Source of the DNA: Steromphala cineraria
Taxonomy: Eukaryota; Mollusca; Gastropoda; Trochida; Trochidae
Assembly: GCA_916613615.1 (NCBI GenBank)
Contig: OU744730.1
Coordinates: forward strand, 26,855,406-26,919,405
DNA: 64,000 bases
Direction: 5' to 3'
Position 1 is the first letter of the stretch. Each line of letters opens with the position of its first letter. Below the pieces are notes generated by a model. The model worked only from the letters and a program-made list of their open reading frames with translations, was not told where the DNA came from and did not search any database. A program made the position numbers and the translations under genes. Below, piece by piece: positions 1-13,700 of the stretch.

Positions 1-143
1 CGTTTTTACTAAACAATGAAACAGACTTGCAAGAAAAACAAGTATACTAATCAATTTCAGTCACTAATATTACATTGAAGTACAAGATAAAAGACCAGTC
101 TTCAAACAATGCATTAACACGATTTGCACGTGCAGATAGTGCC

Positions 144-191
144 TGTGATCAATTTCATCCTCGCTTTGCACGTGTGATCAATTTCATCCTC
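144..191 (+). repeat. Short 29-bp-period duplication
   Basis: TGTGATCAATTTCATCCTC occurs at 144 and 173, each followed by a GCACGT string. Confidence 0.85.
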
Positions 192-1619
192 ACTTGGCAC
201 GTCCGTGTTATTAGAAGTTGTGTTTTTGCTGTAGGCCGATATCGACTGCTAACCGCGGACCTCTTTACCTCTGTTCTAACGACAATAAACAAGAGTCTGT
301 TACTTTCTAATCGATGTGGACCAAACTAACAAGACAGTGGTAGATGAGCTGTGATGTGCTTCGATCAATGGACTACACAGTCTAGGCCGATTTCACAAAC
401 ATTAAATCCATGAAGAATGATTTCAACTAAAATGATAATAAATATTCAATATTGAATAAAATGGTTCGCACAATCCATAACTTTTCATAATATCCTTGGT
501 ATTAAGTTTTCTAGACTTGAAATGAACAAGAGTTTAGAAAGCTAATTTCTATTTTAGTCCAGGGTGCGACAGCCGTGCACGAGACAGATACAATCTGTGG
601 AGACCATTATTTTCAAATGTGGCCTTGAAATTAAATTGTTATGCTGATTTTGATTTGTTGTATTGACAATTACGTATCAAAGTATCAAACATAACAAACA
701 TGATCCGGAATTCAAAACTTCCAGAATTAAAAATTACAAGCAACCTACTTCATTTTGCTTTCCGTTGTAAAGGTTTTTAATGGAATATTGTTCATTAATC
801 AAAGAACAGGTCTAACTGTGATTATGATGGCACCAGTGACCTGTTGATTAAATATTTTGTTCGTTCAAAGTTTCCTTTCTGAACCTACAGAAAGCGTTTT
901 CGCATTCTTGGTAGAACCATGCACCCGGGGCATGTTCAATAGAATAATCGCTCATCCATCGCTCAAGGTAGCGGTGAATGCAACAGAGGTCATTTTTGGG
1001 AAGACTTACCAGTATGAGTAAACTGGAGCATGTTCAAAAGAGTAATCGCCCATGTACCGCTCAAGTGGCGCATAATGTAGCAGTATGTTTCAGCGACTCA
1101 GATCATTCAAACCTTCTAGGGATGTAACCTGAAATCTTGGGTGAAATGAGTAAATATTGTGTAACTACGCTTGAGCAAAATGGTAACAATAATCATTACA
1201 TGTTGAGACATTTTGAATTTCACAGTTGTGTATCACCTAAGGAAAATTGCTAAAGAAAAATACAATAAACATTGACGAAAAGAAATTGATCTGTCTATCC
1301 GTTCATGAGATTCCAATTTGATGAAAAAAAATCTTTTGGTTTTGACAACTAATTCCATACGCCATTCCATTACATATTGTTTGAAACAAATTCGAGTCGA
1401 AGCTCTTAGATTTTAATACTAAAACTGGGGAAATACCTCATTTGGAATTATTCGCAGAGAGATAATGAACTGTACGTGTTGTTAACACAGGAAGAAACTC
1501 AGAACAGACACCATTGTCATAGAGGAAACACAACACTGAGACTATCGAACAATAATGAAAATGATGATTCCAAACATTCTGTTTGATCATATTTCGACCT
1601 GTTTGACATCAAACATTAA
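192..1619. other. AT-rich noncoding DNA
   Basis: Apart from the duplication at 931-1,078 I see no coding sequence, RNA gene or recognisable element here. Confidence 0.6.
931..1078 (+). repeat. Two-unit duplication, about 98 bp
   Basis: GCATGTTCAATAGAATAATC and GCATGTTCAAAAGAGTAATC begin the units. Both continue CGCTCAT/CGCCCAT and CGCTCAAG. Confidence 0.75.
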
Positions 1620-1902
1620 TCTCGTCTCGTCGTGATTCAAAAGTCTCGCCTTTTCACGAGATGACGAATTTTCTCACGGCTGTGTTTGCGCGACGCATCC
1701 CTTGTTCGTGGGGTTTGTTCAAGAGCGCTAAGGGCACACACGAGCGTCAGGCGGGTGTGCTATGTCAACAGCGTACAGCCATTCGGCGTGCTTGCAGCCA
1801 ATAATTTCTACCTGGCAACAAAAGGTTTGTGTCTGGCATCAATATCAACACTTGACGGTCTAATTGTTACACAAGCCGCTCACCTTTCGTTTCCAACCCC
1901 AG
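1620..1902 (+). promoter_or_regulatory. Candidate CpG-rich first exon or promoter
   Basis: A local GC/CpG-rich patch inside AT-rich DNA, with a CCAAT-type box (CAGCCAATAA near 1,795) and a strong donor (CCCCAG|GTAAGA at 1,903). An open frame crosses the donor but has no recognisable domain. It could be a noncoding first exon of an upstream transcript or a chance donor. Confidence 0.2.
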
Positions 1903-4900
1903 GTAAGAATCAAGGTGTACATTTCAGTTTCGTGGACTGGTTGATTGACCGCCGATAACGCTGTTGACACCTGAGCTGAATGCAAATTGTGGAGCATTCT
2001 ATCGAGCCAACATTCGATGACTGTTTACAAATACGGTATCATCCAAATGAACCAACAGTCAAAAGATTTCATGTCTGTAACCTGATACAGAATAGATATG
2101 GTTTAATATGGATGCATGCATTCTTCTCTTGAGTAAACAGCAGCATCTGATGCCATTTTTTCTTACCTATCAATGATTGAACAATGCATAAAATCATTCG
2201 GAAGGGACGTTTTTAAAAATCTAGAATGTAGCCTTTTTTCCAAAAAAGGGTTCCGTGAAAAGACTTGAAAGACCTGATGAATTAAGGGAAGGGAACTTGA
2301 CCAAGACTTTAACGTACACAAATTCTCGCGATACAACGGCAACAACTATCGACTATTCTTGACCGTCTGACTGTAGTCTATTCCATTGATGAACCATTGA
2401 ACGTACAGGTGAACTACCAACATCATATTATTGGTAGGCTTACTAAGGCACATCCCGGACATCTAATGACGTGAAGGAGAAAACATGGCTCTGAGGTTTT
2501 CTGCTCTCAGAATAACCTGAAGGGAGGGATAAAAGCACGAGGGCATCTAATGACCGAGGCTTACATTATGATGAAGAATGATGAACACATACATCACATC
2601 CAGGGAGGAACCTTTAAAGGTGGTACTGGATATATCAGGCAAGAGATGACCTCCTGCATTAACTAAGATGGACACATAAAACAGAAGGGCACATTATAAC
2701 GTTATGAGTCGATACCCTGTTTGATGTGGATTAAGAGGTAGGTGAAGATATTGAAACTTCCTGTATAGTAGGAGAGAAAGAAGGACGAGGCTAAAACTTA
2801 TGAGAACCAAACTCTAGATTAAAACACAAATGATGACTGATCGAAACTCATTAATCAAATAAGACATAGTTTTAAGCAAATTAAAACAGTCCTTTGTTTA
2901 CAAAAGTTTCAAAATAAAATCATTTAAATGCTTAAGGTTATCCCTATTTTCAAATGAGATATGAAATATAACGATTGAAAACACTTTCCGTTGATGAATC
3001 ATCATTCAACATTTCTAAGTCCCTGATCAAGAAAATGGTATATTTTACAAATGTTTCCACCGTAAATGGAATTATGAGTCAAAATTAATTGCCCATGACT
3101 TGGTATTTGTGTTAAAGTAAACACTACTTAAACTGTTTGACCAAATCAAAGAATACTTATTGACTCCTTTGATGTGATCACTATGTCCATTAAAAAGTCT
3201 GCTCGCATTACAATATGGTAGATTTGACAAATCGATATTCTTTAGATGTTCTGTAACACTAAGTCACTGCATTAGTTTTGTTTGTGTTTGTGTTTGTGGG
3301 CAAATAACTGTATAAACCGAACCGATAAAGTCTTCTTCTTTAATAAACTGTTGAATAACACCAATAGCCAATCATAACATCATATTTACTATAACATTAC
3401 GTCATAGTCAATCATCCAAGGGAGATCACTCTCAGATTATTTCCTACGGTCATACCAGTAATAATTGACTTTATTGATTGTTATACAATGAAATTAACCT
3501 CTCATACATTTAACGGAGCAAAAAGATGAATATTACTTATGGTTGTTATTCATTGAACTTTGACTAAAAATCTCAGATTGTCTTTAGTCATTGGCAGAAA
3601 ATAATAAAGCGTGATTGTTCTGTATGTTAATTTTGTTATTTCGTAAATAAACATATTTCTTATCAATGATCGTATCATCAATAACATAATTACAAAATAA
3701 GTAGTTTAAGTGAAAATCAATTTTAAAGGTAATATTCGTGGAATTATTTATGTTTGAATGTGAAAAGACAAAACCAATAACGTAAAGTAGTTACAACTGC
3801 GTTGAAATGTCAACACAACTTTGTCATATCGGTAAAACCAACTGCTCACATCATTTAAGAGAGGAGATTTAGATCAAATCAAGAACAGAAATTCGCGGCA
3901 AAGGAAACGTTGAAAATGAGAGAAACCCCTACATGTTTTGTTCATTGATGGATGCAATTCTTTGTAAATAAAAAATACTCGATAAAAGCTATGAATATAT
4001 AAACTTTTTCGTTTGAAAAGTCCATTGTTCTTTGTTTTTATTGAAATAAGTGGTTCTGTTCAAGGGGTAGAAATACATTTAATAATTATTTATGAGGAGA
4101 TACAGGATAGAGTACCTGATGATGGAATTTACATTTAACTTAAGCAAACGTATGAGTCATTGTCAAAATAATGATAAATCTTGAAAGATGACAAAGAACA
4201 TTTGAAACAAAGGAAATCGTCAAGGATACATTAACACTGATACGGAAAGAAGCTAACTGCAATAAAGGTCATTCATTAATTATGAATTGAAATGTGATCA
4301 GGTTTTCTGGCATCATATTATCTATTGGTATAAGTAGGCTTTCTAGCAAGTGATATGACGTTTGCAAGAAACGTTATATATCCATGAAGTATAAACTGAT
4401 GTATTTGAAGTGAAGACAGTTCTATGTAAGTTATTACAAAACATGTGGACATTGGGCCTTTCTTGGTGTATTACTAACAAAATTGAAGTATATTTGTTAA
4501 GCGCAACTTCTGTGTGACATCTTGTTACTTAATTCATGTTTGGAAGGATGATATAAAAGTAATATGCGATGTGCTTTCATAAGATATTCCAATTCTTTCA
4601 ATTTGAAATAACATTAGCAAACGTTAAAACTGTTTTACGCCGTTTGACAAAGGATATTGTTAAACACATCATTTACGTTATAATTTTCACTGTAACAGGC
4701 ACATTGCTGTATGTCATTTATGTTAATAGAACGTTCAAAGTAAAATATTCCCAAACAACAACGCCACAAAATGCTGTATTTGTAACGTCGATGTATACCA
4801 TGGTTTCATTGAAACGAGTGAAGTTTTTATATCTGTGAAGGAATAGAGGTTGTGTTTTATGCCTTAAGTTCCTTCTGTTTGAAGCTGAATAGTACAATAT

Positions 4901-4941
4901 CCAGGCCTACCAAAGTGAAAAACGAAATGCTACCAAAAGCA
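1903..4941. other. AT-rich noncoding DNA
   Basis: Only short chance frames. No recognisable exon, RNA gene or dispersed repeat. Confidence 0.6.
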
Positions 4942-5134
4942 CTTCTTCCTACGCAAAGCCTATAACGCTAGTTTCCGAACTGTCAATTTTAAGTCTCGCT
5001 GCTGACCCTTGACTTTATGTGCTTGCTCTCTTGTCTGTAGGGGTGGATAAGCAACACAGAAAAGTATAGGGTCAGCAGCAAGGCATAAAATGACAATTCG
5101 GAATCTGGCGTTTTAGGCTTTGCGTAGGAAGATG
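4942..5134. mobile_element. Foldback (inverted-repeat) element
   Basis: Arms of about 67 bp (4,942-5,009 and 5,068-5,134) are reverse complements at roughly 85% identity by eye. They share CTTCCTACGCAAAGCCTA and GCTGCTGACCCT at their ends. A 58-bp loop separates them. The structure fits a foldback MITE or the palindromic remnant of a larger element. No coding sequence is present. Confidence 0.6.
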
Positions 5135-8100
5135 CCAAAAGAAGCGAAACGTACATATAACTAGACGACTTATCATTACAAAATAGCTACACGCATCAAA
5201 AGAACGAAATAGCATCATTTCAGCAACGAGATATTGTTTCGTATCGGATGTTTCAGTTTTATGATGTCATTTGTTGAATCGCTGATCGACGCATGAATTG
5301 TACCGTATCGTAAGTTGTTGATGAGTATAGCTAATTTGTGATGATATGTCGTGTATTTATGTGTACGTTAAGCTGTTTTTGGTCTGAATATTCATCGTGT
5401 GATGGTTTTGCAGAATAATGTTTGCATTACAATGACATCAATGTTTTTTCCATGCCTGAAATGGTACTGACTGTACTGGCTTTACAAATTTTTATAAAAA
5501 AATATTCAATATTTTCATAATTATGTATTCGTGAAAAAGACTATCAAATTACACGAAATTAGCATAATTATCCTCAGTATGTAATTTTGTGTTATTCATG
5601 TCGACTCCTATAGACATTTATAGCCAACAATTAGCATTTAATTAGGTTTTTATCCACGAACAGGTGTCATTGTGATAAGTTGTTGTTGATATCAATGACC
5701 TCGCTTTGAAGTTCGATGAGTTCCGATTGCACGCGTTGATTGCGGACCTTTGTCGGTTCTAGCTGTAAGCTCCGAGCAACACCCGTGCAATTAGCGAGAT
5801 AGCATCGGAGCGGAGTTCTATAGACCTACCTTCCGTTACAGGGTATTGTGGGATATGACAGCTTTGTTGTACATGCAATCATTTTCAGGCTGTATGAAAG
5901 CCATTAACAATAACATATGTATTTAACAATATCAAGCTTTGGAGTCAAATGACTCATTTTATGAAAAACACTTAGTATTTTCGTTTTTTCAGCCGTTTTT
6001 ACTAGAAAGCATTTTTGATGATACCGTGACCATTACGCTATAAGGGTGAGATGTGAGAAAAAGCCATATTAACGCAAAACATCAGCCTGTTTACAATTTT
6101 AATAGTGTTCATAACATTTTTATTCAGTTACATGTTTTGTCTGCAAACTATTTCATTTCCCTAATATGAATCCATAGAAAATTAAATATTATTTTTTCAA
6201 TATTGAACCCATAATGTTTTAATACTTAACCCGTTCTTTATTCTAAACTTTCTTTGGGATCATTTGTTACTGAGAGTTATACCATTTTCAAATCCTTGTT
6301 TCAGATCGTCAAATAATAGTTTGACCCCTATATACGACCTTGTTTTATATATTAAAAAAATCCGCCCATGTCATAACTCATATGGAAAACTGGCATAAAA
6401 TGAAAGTTGTCTGTATATCAGTGAAGCTAAGTAAAAAATATGTAATAGTCACATAGAGACCCAAAGTATAATAAGACTAATGAAACAATACTAAATAAGT
6501 AAAAATATAAAACGTGCTTGTTTGAATTGACAGTATGCAATGAACACAGGCAAACGTACCATTTATTGAAAGGTATGTACATATATATATATATAATTTT
6601 CACAACGGTTCTTGGTTCATCGGTTGCAATTTCTGGTGTACATATCTACACCAACCAGAAAAAGCAAAATGTTTTGTTTATCATTCGCTTACAAAAACAC
6701 AACCTGATGAACATAACAGCAAACAGGAGCACTTCAGCCGTATCCCATGTCTATTATTACCACTTTGAGATGATCTGGTGTTTGTATACAGTGAAAACCT
6801 GAATAAATCTTACTCCCACGTAAGTAGGATCACAGGCTAAATCAACACAATTATACTCTATTTGGACTATATCTGTTACCAGATGCAAGTTAGTTGTTTA
6901 CTTGGTGAACAAACTGTCTCTCGAATATATTTTACTGGTAATAATGATAACGTTAGTCAAGATGGTTAAACTTTAAATTTCGTAATTATGCAAGAAATTT
7001 AAAGTTCTTATTGATTTATAGTAGTATTTTACATGAATAAAGTTGTCATTTATACATGAACTAATGTGTAACTAGCTTAAATTGTTTTAAAATGAATTAG
7101 TACTGTATCAAGTCGGATTTAGGTATTAACCGTTAACATTTTGTTCAGTTGCTGGTCTATCTTTCATTTGAAAACTGTCATTGTAAGTCCCTTAAGCCTA
7201 TTCTAACTTTATTTTATCGTTATTCAATGCTTACTGAATTGTATTTGGTGGAGGGTGAACTTTAGTTTTGTTAGTTATGTAATACAGATGGGTTTCCTGT
7301 ACTGAATATCTTATGTACCCCCGAACAGTTCCCACAAAAGCATGGAATAAGGTCTGGCTTGAGTATTTCTAATATCTTACGTACCCACGAACAGTTCCCC
7401 CCAAACATTTAATAAGGTCAGCCTTGAGTATTTGTAATATGTTATGTACCCCCGAACGGTTGCCCCAAAAGAATGGAACAGCCTTGAGCATTTGTATGAT
7501 ACCTCTGTTGGATTATGATATAAGTCACCCCGAACGTCTTCATGTGCATTTACTATTTACTAAACTAGTTTGTTTAACACATGGCCAAGATATCTATATT
7601 AGTTGAATTGTTGTTACCATTGATTGATCTAAAACCTATTTCGAAGACTTTCCTGTATTTGTTACAGTTAGAATACTATTTTCACGTATGTATCAGCCGA
7701 TTGTATTGTTCGTACCCATGGACAAAAGTCATTTTATTCTTCAATGTAAACAAGTTTTTCTCTGTTGAAGTCATGCATAAATCGATTTACTTAACTTTGT
7801 TTCATATCAAAATTAATCGTTATGTGGTTCAATATTCATTAAAGCCTGTAAACCTGGCGCGATTCCAGGTGCATTCGGATGACGTCGGGTTTACCATTCA
7901 TTGTGCATTGTCTCTCTGTAGTTGGCTATCTCTGTAATATAGGCGCACTATTACGGTATCAATGACCGGCTAATAGTGATTCTATCCCTCCAGGAATCTG
8001 CGTGGCGATCTATCTGACATATGGCCCCTCCAGATTCTATCTTTCCTCTCGTGTTCCCCTCCTCTAATGTTATGTACTTTCGTGTTATAAGCATTTCCAC

Positions 8101-8475
8101 TCATGGCAGTGCCCATAACGCCTAGCTTTATGTCAGCAATACCTGGGAATATACCTGTCTCGTTAGAAAGGTACGTCGGTTGAGTTTCCAAATTTTGAGC
8201 CTTTCTAGGAAGTCATTGTTTGAAAGTGGTTGCTGACGTTGAATCTGGGTTATGTGTTTTCAGTTATGAAATTATTGTTCTTTTGTTTGTTGTTAAAATA
8301 ATGAATATTTTAAGTTGTTTTCAGTTTATTATGTTAAGTACTGTTCTGAATACAATAGACTTGCACAGAAAACGAAGTTTGTTCTTTAACTTCGAAAGGT
8401 CTCATTTTTTAAAACTTACCATTTTCTATCACTATTTTCACATTCGTTCGTTGCTATTCGCAAATCATTCTTTCA
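5135..8475. other. AT-rich noncoding DNA with one tandem array
   Basis: Contains the three-unit repeat at 7,305. A short inverted repeat (CACTATTA/TAATAGTG, 7,946-7,978) follows. The somewhat GC-richer part at 7,850-8,200 has no supportable exon. Confidence 0.55.
7305..7495 (+). repeat. Three-unit tandem repeat, about 65 bp period
   Basis: Units start with AATATCTTATGTACC-type sequence at 7,305, 7,371 and 7,436 and share CCCGAACAGTTCC and CCTTGAGTATTTGTAATA. Confidence 0.85.
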
Positions 8476-8750
8476 TCTCATCTCTCTCTCTCCCTCTCAG
8501 TCTCTCTCTGTCCCTGTCTCTCTCTGTCTCTCTGTCTCTGCCTGTCTCTCTGTCTGTCTCTGTCTCTCTGTCTCTGTCTGTCTCTCTGTCTCTCTCTGTC
8601 TGTCTCTCTCTCCGTCTCTGTCTGTCTTTGTCTCTGCCTGTCTCTCTGTGTGTCTCTCTGCCTGTTTCTCCCTCTGTCTGTCTGTCTCTGTCTCTGTCTC
8701 TCTCCGTCTGTCTGTCTGTCTGTCTGTCTGCCTCTCTCTCCACTCTCTCC
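8476..8750. repeat. CTCT/CTGT pyrimidine microsatellite
   Basis: About 270 bp of alternating TCTC, TGTC and TCTG units. It is open in several frames on both strands, giving Leu/Ser/Val-rich or Arg/Glu/Asp-rich pseudo-proteins that are artefacts. Confidence 0.95.
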
Positions 8751-10931
8751 CTCTATTCTATACCGTTTGCTCTATAATCTGGATAACATACGTTATATTC
8801 TTGGATTTGTTATGTGATTGATATTTTACCAGTGTCAGTGAAAACAATTTCAATCTCACATATACCCTCAAGTCAATTTAATGTACGAAATTCGATAAGC
8901 AGAATGTTAATTTATTTGACAATAAATCTAAATGTTCACAAAACACGCACACTATTTCAACTGTGACACATAGATATCAGCTACGCAACAGTGCTTGAAC
9001 CATCGACAAAGGGCAATTTGTTCTTTAAAACCTCAACAGTAGCACACATGAATCTATGCGTCTATATTTCACTAGACTAGGCTGATTTTCCGTCCTTAAT
9101 GGCCATTTTATGTTCATATCAGTCAGCGTTTTCACATTCCGCATATTTTCGTTGAGCGAACTTAGCAACCGTACTTTCGACTTAGATACATGAATAATTG
9201 AACACATATCTAGGTCACGTGACTCGCTAAAACAAAATGATGAGGTTTGGAGGTAGGTGTTTATTATCTGTCATTCTATGTAAATAATGTTTTGAATATA
9301 AGTATGTAACTCGACTGTATATAGGCCTATGGTATTTTTACGATAAACATTGATTGAATGTAAATATTTACTCTGTAATTGAGTTAATTAATTCTACGTC
9401 TTTATTCTCTTGTATTTCCTGAGCTGTTCTGGTTTCCTTTGTCCGGAGTTTACTCTTAAGCTCGTTGATATTATAAATATTGTGAACATATATATAATAT
9501 ATCATTTCAAGATATATTCTCTGACATAACCATTAGTCAATATCAATTGTTCCAATGGGAACACTTTTCTGCTAAATGATTCATTACTGTTATGATATAT
9601 CTTATTTTAAAAACAGCGTTATGACGATCGATTTATATATGAATCGACCTCATTTCGTTTACCGTTTTTAGTAATGTTAATTATTTATGAACTGTTAGGG
9701 CTTGTTGGAGTTACAAGAAATAGATACCTTTATTATACTTCAAACGTTGCATGTTAATGTACTTCATTTCATATTAATGCAGTGTAAAACATCAATTTAA
9801 GTCAATAAAATCCAATTATGTTTTGATTATGACAGTAATAAAGCATATAAGTCACGTGACCAGAATTGAAGGTTTTTAACGTTATTAAACACCGATTTTA
9901 ATTTCTATTTTGATTATTGACCTAACAGCTTTAAATTTGTTTTCTTCATGTAAGTTTGGAGCGGCTGCGCCTCAGGAAATATGAAATTTACGACCTATAG
10001 TCAAAACAGAAACTGTTAGCATAGCACCTGTTTATGATTCATCGTGGTATTTGAGGATTCAAAGTTCACTGGATTAAAGTCAATATGACTGAAGCTTATG
10101 TCGAGAACTTTGAAATATATCAGTTACATGTAATTGAAATATTGAATATAATGACTCTTTGATGCTTATAGCAATCATCTTATGTCAAGCAGTTCGAGCC
10201 TTGGACAGAAAATTGGCATTATACAACACTCTACCTAAATATTGATATACTGCTTAGCCTATGAACCTGAGCATAATAATGTTATTGAAGAATTGCCTTA
10301 TTGTCTAATAGCAACTTGGAGGTAATCAAATGTTGGTGGAACAATGGTACGGTGAATATCTTTTGAAAAACAGGTAATATAATCAGACAGACCACCTACA
10401 AATGTATTTCACAACTGTTGTATAATTAATTCACAGTACAAGCTGAGAAAATTGTTTTGGGTAAATTTTGTGTGTGTGTGAATCATTTGTTAAGCAGAAC
10501 AACTAACATATAGATATAGGTATTAAACTTTTCTTAGCATGAAGAATTTACGTTTTATAATCGGCCTACTGGTGTCAGTATACTGAATAAAATGTTATAG
10601 AAATTGTACTTTTTATTACAAAAATCATATTTTGGTCAATGAAGAATTATATTGATTAAAATTATTTCAGCATTTAAAAATATATCCCTTATCATATTAG
10701 TCCAGTTTATATCCATCAAAGAATCGAAACACTTTGAGAAGCATCCTTGCATACCAAACAAATATAAATTTTCTTTGTGTTAAAATATCAAATTTCAAAA
10801 GTCAGACAACCACCACAAGGTTTTGGTTACCTTCAAGCTCACGGGTAGATCTCATACCTTGTTACAGCGTTACAGCTTTATCTGCCTACCCTGCGTCTAG
10901 GAATGTAGGGGTGAAGCACCCATTGTATCTT

Positions 10932-10953
10932 GGGGGGGGGGGGGGGGGGGGGG
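10932..10953 (+). repeat. Run of 22 G
   Basis: Uninterrupted guanine tract on the + strand. It is length-unstable and could form a G-quadruplex. The exact length may be an assembly approximation. Confidence 0.9.
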
Positions 10954-11089
10954 TTGCGTTATCGGCAAGTGCGTGGGAAATGAGCGGATTATTCTATCTA
11001 TGCGTACATATCTGGGTGTCGGTATGAGGATGTAGTATGTAAGCTTAACGCTTGTTGCATTTCAACCGGTGTCTCCTCTAGCAAGATAT

Positions 11090-11420
11090 GGTCTGTCATC
11101 CTTACCCTAAAGCAAAAATATTACTGACGACCCATCAAGTCTACTACAGTAAAGCTAGTCTAGATCACTCAGCTTTAGTGTTTTCTATATAATAGATCGA
11201 GAATTACACTAAAATCTTTATTTCTTGACCGATTTCGTTCAAATTTGAAGTTAGTTTATCTCAAAATATGAAAGCGATATGTGAGTCGAGGTTCGAATCC
11301 CTGTGTGTATGTCTGAAGTTAAAGCATCATCTGGGATCCATTTTGTTATTATACATGAATATTAAAACAATATAGTAATTATTAAAAAAAATACTTCTGA
11401 GACTAAATGTTAGTCTAAGA
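11090..11420 (+). repeat. Family B repeat, interrupted copy
   Basis: The start (TCTGTCATCCTTACCCTAAA) and end (GAGACTAAATGTTAGTCTA) match the family. About 125 bp of unrelated DNA (about 11,187-11,310) interrupts it after CTCAGCTTTAGT. The insert contains GGTTCGAATCC at 11,288, a tRNA-type B-box string, which hints at a tRNA-derived SINE fragment. Confidence 0.55.
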
Positions 11421-12299
11421 AAGGTATGATACATGCTTATATGAAATGGCGATTTGTTTGTTTTGCCTATATACATGTATGACAGATATGCCATTTCTTC
11501 TTTTTTTATTTAAATGGATGATGATATTTTTAGTATGATTTTGATACTGAGTATGAGCTCGAGACATGCGAGCTTAGCGCTTGTTCGAAAATGTTACTTT
11601 TTAAATGTAAAAAAGATGATAGATGTAACTGTATAATGTTAGATGTTTATATGAGCTAAATGGCATTCTAATGCATCAATAAAATGATAATTTTATAATC
11701 ATTCATAATTGTTTTCGTGATAATTCAGAAAATGACTGATCAAAGATCATGATAATTATGTACAGAATACATGCATGCATAAATTGAAAGAAGAAAGTGA
11801 CAAAATATCAATTGTAATTCAAAGTTTTTCTTGAAGTGTAAAATAGTGGTAGATAGATAGAGAAATCATTTCCAATCACATTCTCGATAAATCAATATCA
11901 ATAACTCAGTAAGAGGTTTATCTAACAACCCACCCACGTTTATGAGAAGGAATAAGTTAGATAACTGTCCCGACACTGTCATTCCTCCATTTCCCTGTAG
12001 GTAAAATCTTCAAGTATATATCTCATTACTCAAGGTTTTGCATTATCGATTTCATACCTATGTACTTATGTGACTTCTGATCACGCGTGTAACATAAGTA
12101 TTAATTGAGCAAATATTTGATAACAAAATAATCTGATATATTCAGACTGCTAAGTGCTATTCATGACAATAGTGATTAATTTTGACACATGTCATAAAAA
12201 AGGAATATTGTATATTGCAATCCAACCCAAAGCGATGTTAATTTCAGTATGGAACCTATCAATCAACCTCCAGACAAGGCACATGTTACATGCGTCAAG

Positions 12300-12535
12300 G
12301 TATTACCTGTGTGGAACACCTGACGTTAAGAACCGATTTACCTGTGTCTGACTTGACAGTAAGGCGCGTTATACCTGTAAATACGACTTGAGGGTTCGAT
12401 TTGCCTACCTTTACACCTATCATACCGTCTGGTTCGCTTGTCTTACATTCACATGTGTAATACTACCTGGTGATTGGATTTTCTACCTGTAAAGGTTACC
12501 TGGAGATTTGGTTGTCTCACCTTGTTCACCTGAGA
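12300..12535 (+). promoter_or_regulatory. Array of eight same-strand ACCTG motifs
   Basis: ACCTG occurs at 12,305, 12,318, 12,340, 12,373, 12,465, 12,485, 12,498 and 12,528, all on the + strand within about 230 bp. Two are full CACCTG E-boxes of the Snail/Zeb type. Spacing is irregular, so it is either a homotypic binding cluster or an eroded simple repeat. Confidence 0.3.
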
Positions 12536-12842
12536 CCGATTGATGAATAGTGATTGATCTGACAGCCCTTGGTCATTGATCTTTGGCTATTGATCGATGA
12601 ATGATCACGGCTTTGAAGAGGCGACCGATTCATCGTATGACTTGTAAGTAAGATCTAATGTGTAACCATTTACCATTAGTAGTGTATTAGACTACTTGTA
12701 AAGTGTATAATTATAATTATGAACTTTCGAAATATATAGCTAAATTAAAGGATATTATAAGTATTGTATCTATTATTGACACGTGTTGACAAAAATTTGA
12801 TCACAAGTGAATTCAATCGTGGAGTAGACTTAATAACTACTA

Positions 12843-12895
12843 GTCTGTCAGCCAGACCCTAATATGAGATAAATACCTAAGACAAGACTTGGTGT
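12843..12895 (+). repeat. Family B fragment
   Basis: Only the start of the family is recognisable (AGTCTGTCAGCCAGACCCTA), then a diverged AAGACTTGG tail. Very short, so uncertain. Confidence 0.35.
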
Positions 12896-13700
12896 ACCCT
12901 TTCATTTTATTTATGTATTTTTCAAATTCAAGTTTTATCAAACATTTCATTTCATTGTCAGATTAAATGACTACGTATATACGCTTGCAATTTTAATTTG
13001 AAGAAAATAATTCTAGTCCCTTTAAAATGATTTTAATTTCTGAAAAAAATATATCTCCAACAAAGAAGTCGTGTGCTTGTTTCAATAAGCAAACTTTAAA
13101 ATGTACACATTGAATTTCAAATTAACTTGATAAAATTGAACGTATATCTCAACAAGAACATAAACAAACAAATGTATATCTATTCACCTACATAGATAAC
13201 ACAGCAACATGCACCTGAAGTTAGAAAGAAAGTGTCTTCCGTGTGTATGCTAGATACAAAGCTTTAGCTAGCTGTTTAAGCACGGCGGTAGAGCTCCCGT
13301 ACTGAGAGCTTCGACATTGTGTCTACTATATCTGTTTGCGTCTCGATTAATCACTTGTGTTCATCAAAATCAGACCACCATTACTCTATTAACAATGTAT
13401 TTTGTTAGAATGATATCAAATATTTATCTATTTCCATGTACTTAAAAACGTCATTTTAGTGACTGTGAACATTTTGAAAAATACTTATGATGAATACCTC
13501 CCACCAAATATATATGATAAACAATAAAAGAAGTATCTTGTAATGGTAAATCATTTGCCATGTTTAAAAATACATTAAAGGATAAACATAATCATTAGCC
13601 TTTTTTGTTTTATTTCCTTGCATATGCTTCTTTTTTGTTCACAGACTTAAAACAAATATTTTTAAAGGCATACTTTCTTTTTTAAGACTCCATCGTCATT

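Larger units (their letters stand above)
8751..13700. other. Noncoding DNA with scattered motifs and repeats
   Basis: Holds two CLEAR-type E-boxes (9,214 and 9,851), the G run, an interrupted family B copy and the ACCTG array. No coding region is supported. Confidence 0.55.

Noticed and set aside
1686..1958. 90-residue frame crossing a strong donor
   Set aside because: No domain and no ATG start at the beginning. The patch is recorded only as a candidate first exon.
7982..8191. 69-residue minus-strand frame
   Set aside because: Reads somewhat like protein, but it has no ATG at its start, no clear splice sites and no known domain.
8220..8777. 185-residue + frame and its minus-strand partner
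   Set aside because: Mostly translation of the CT/GT microsatellite.
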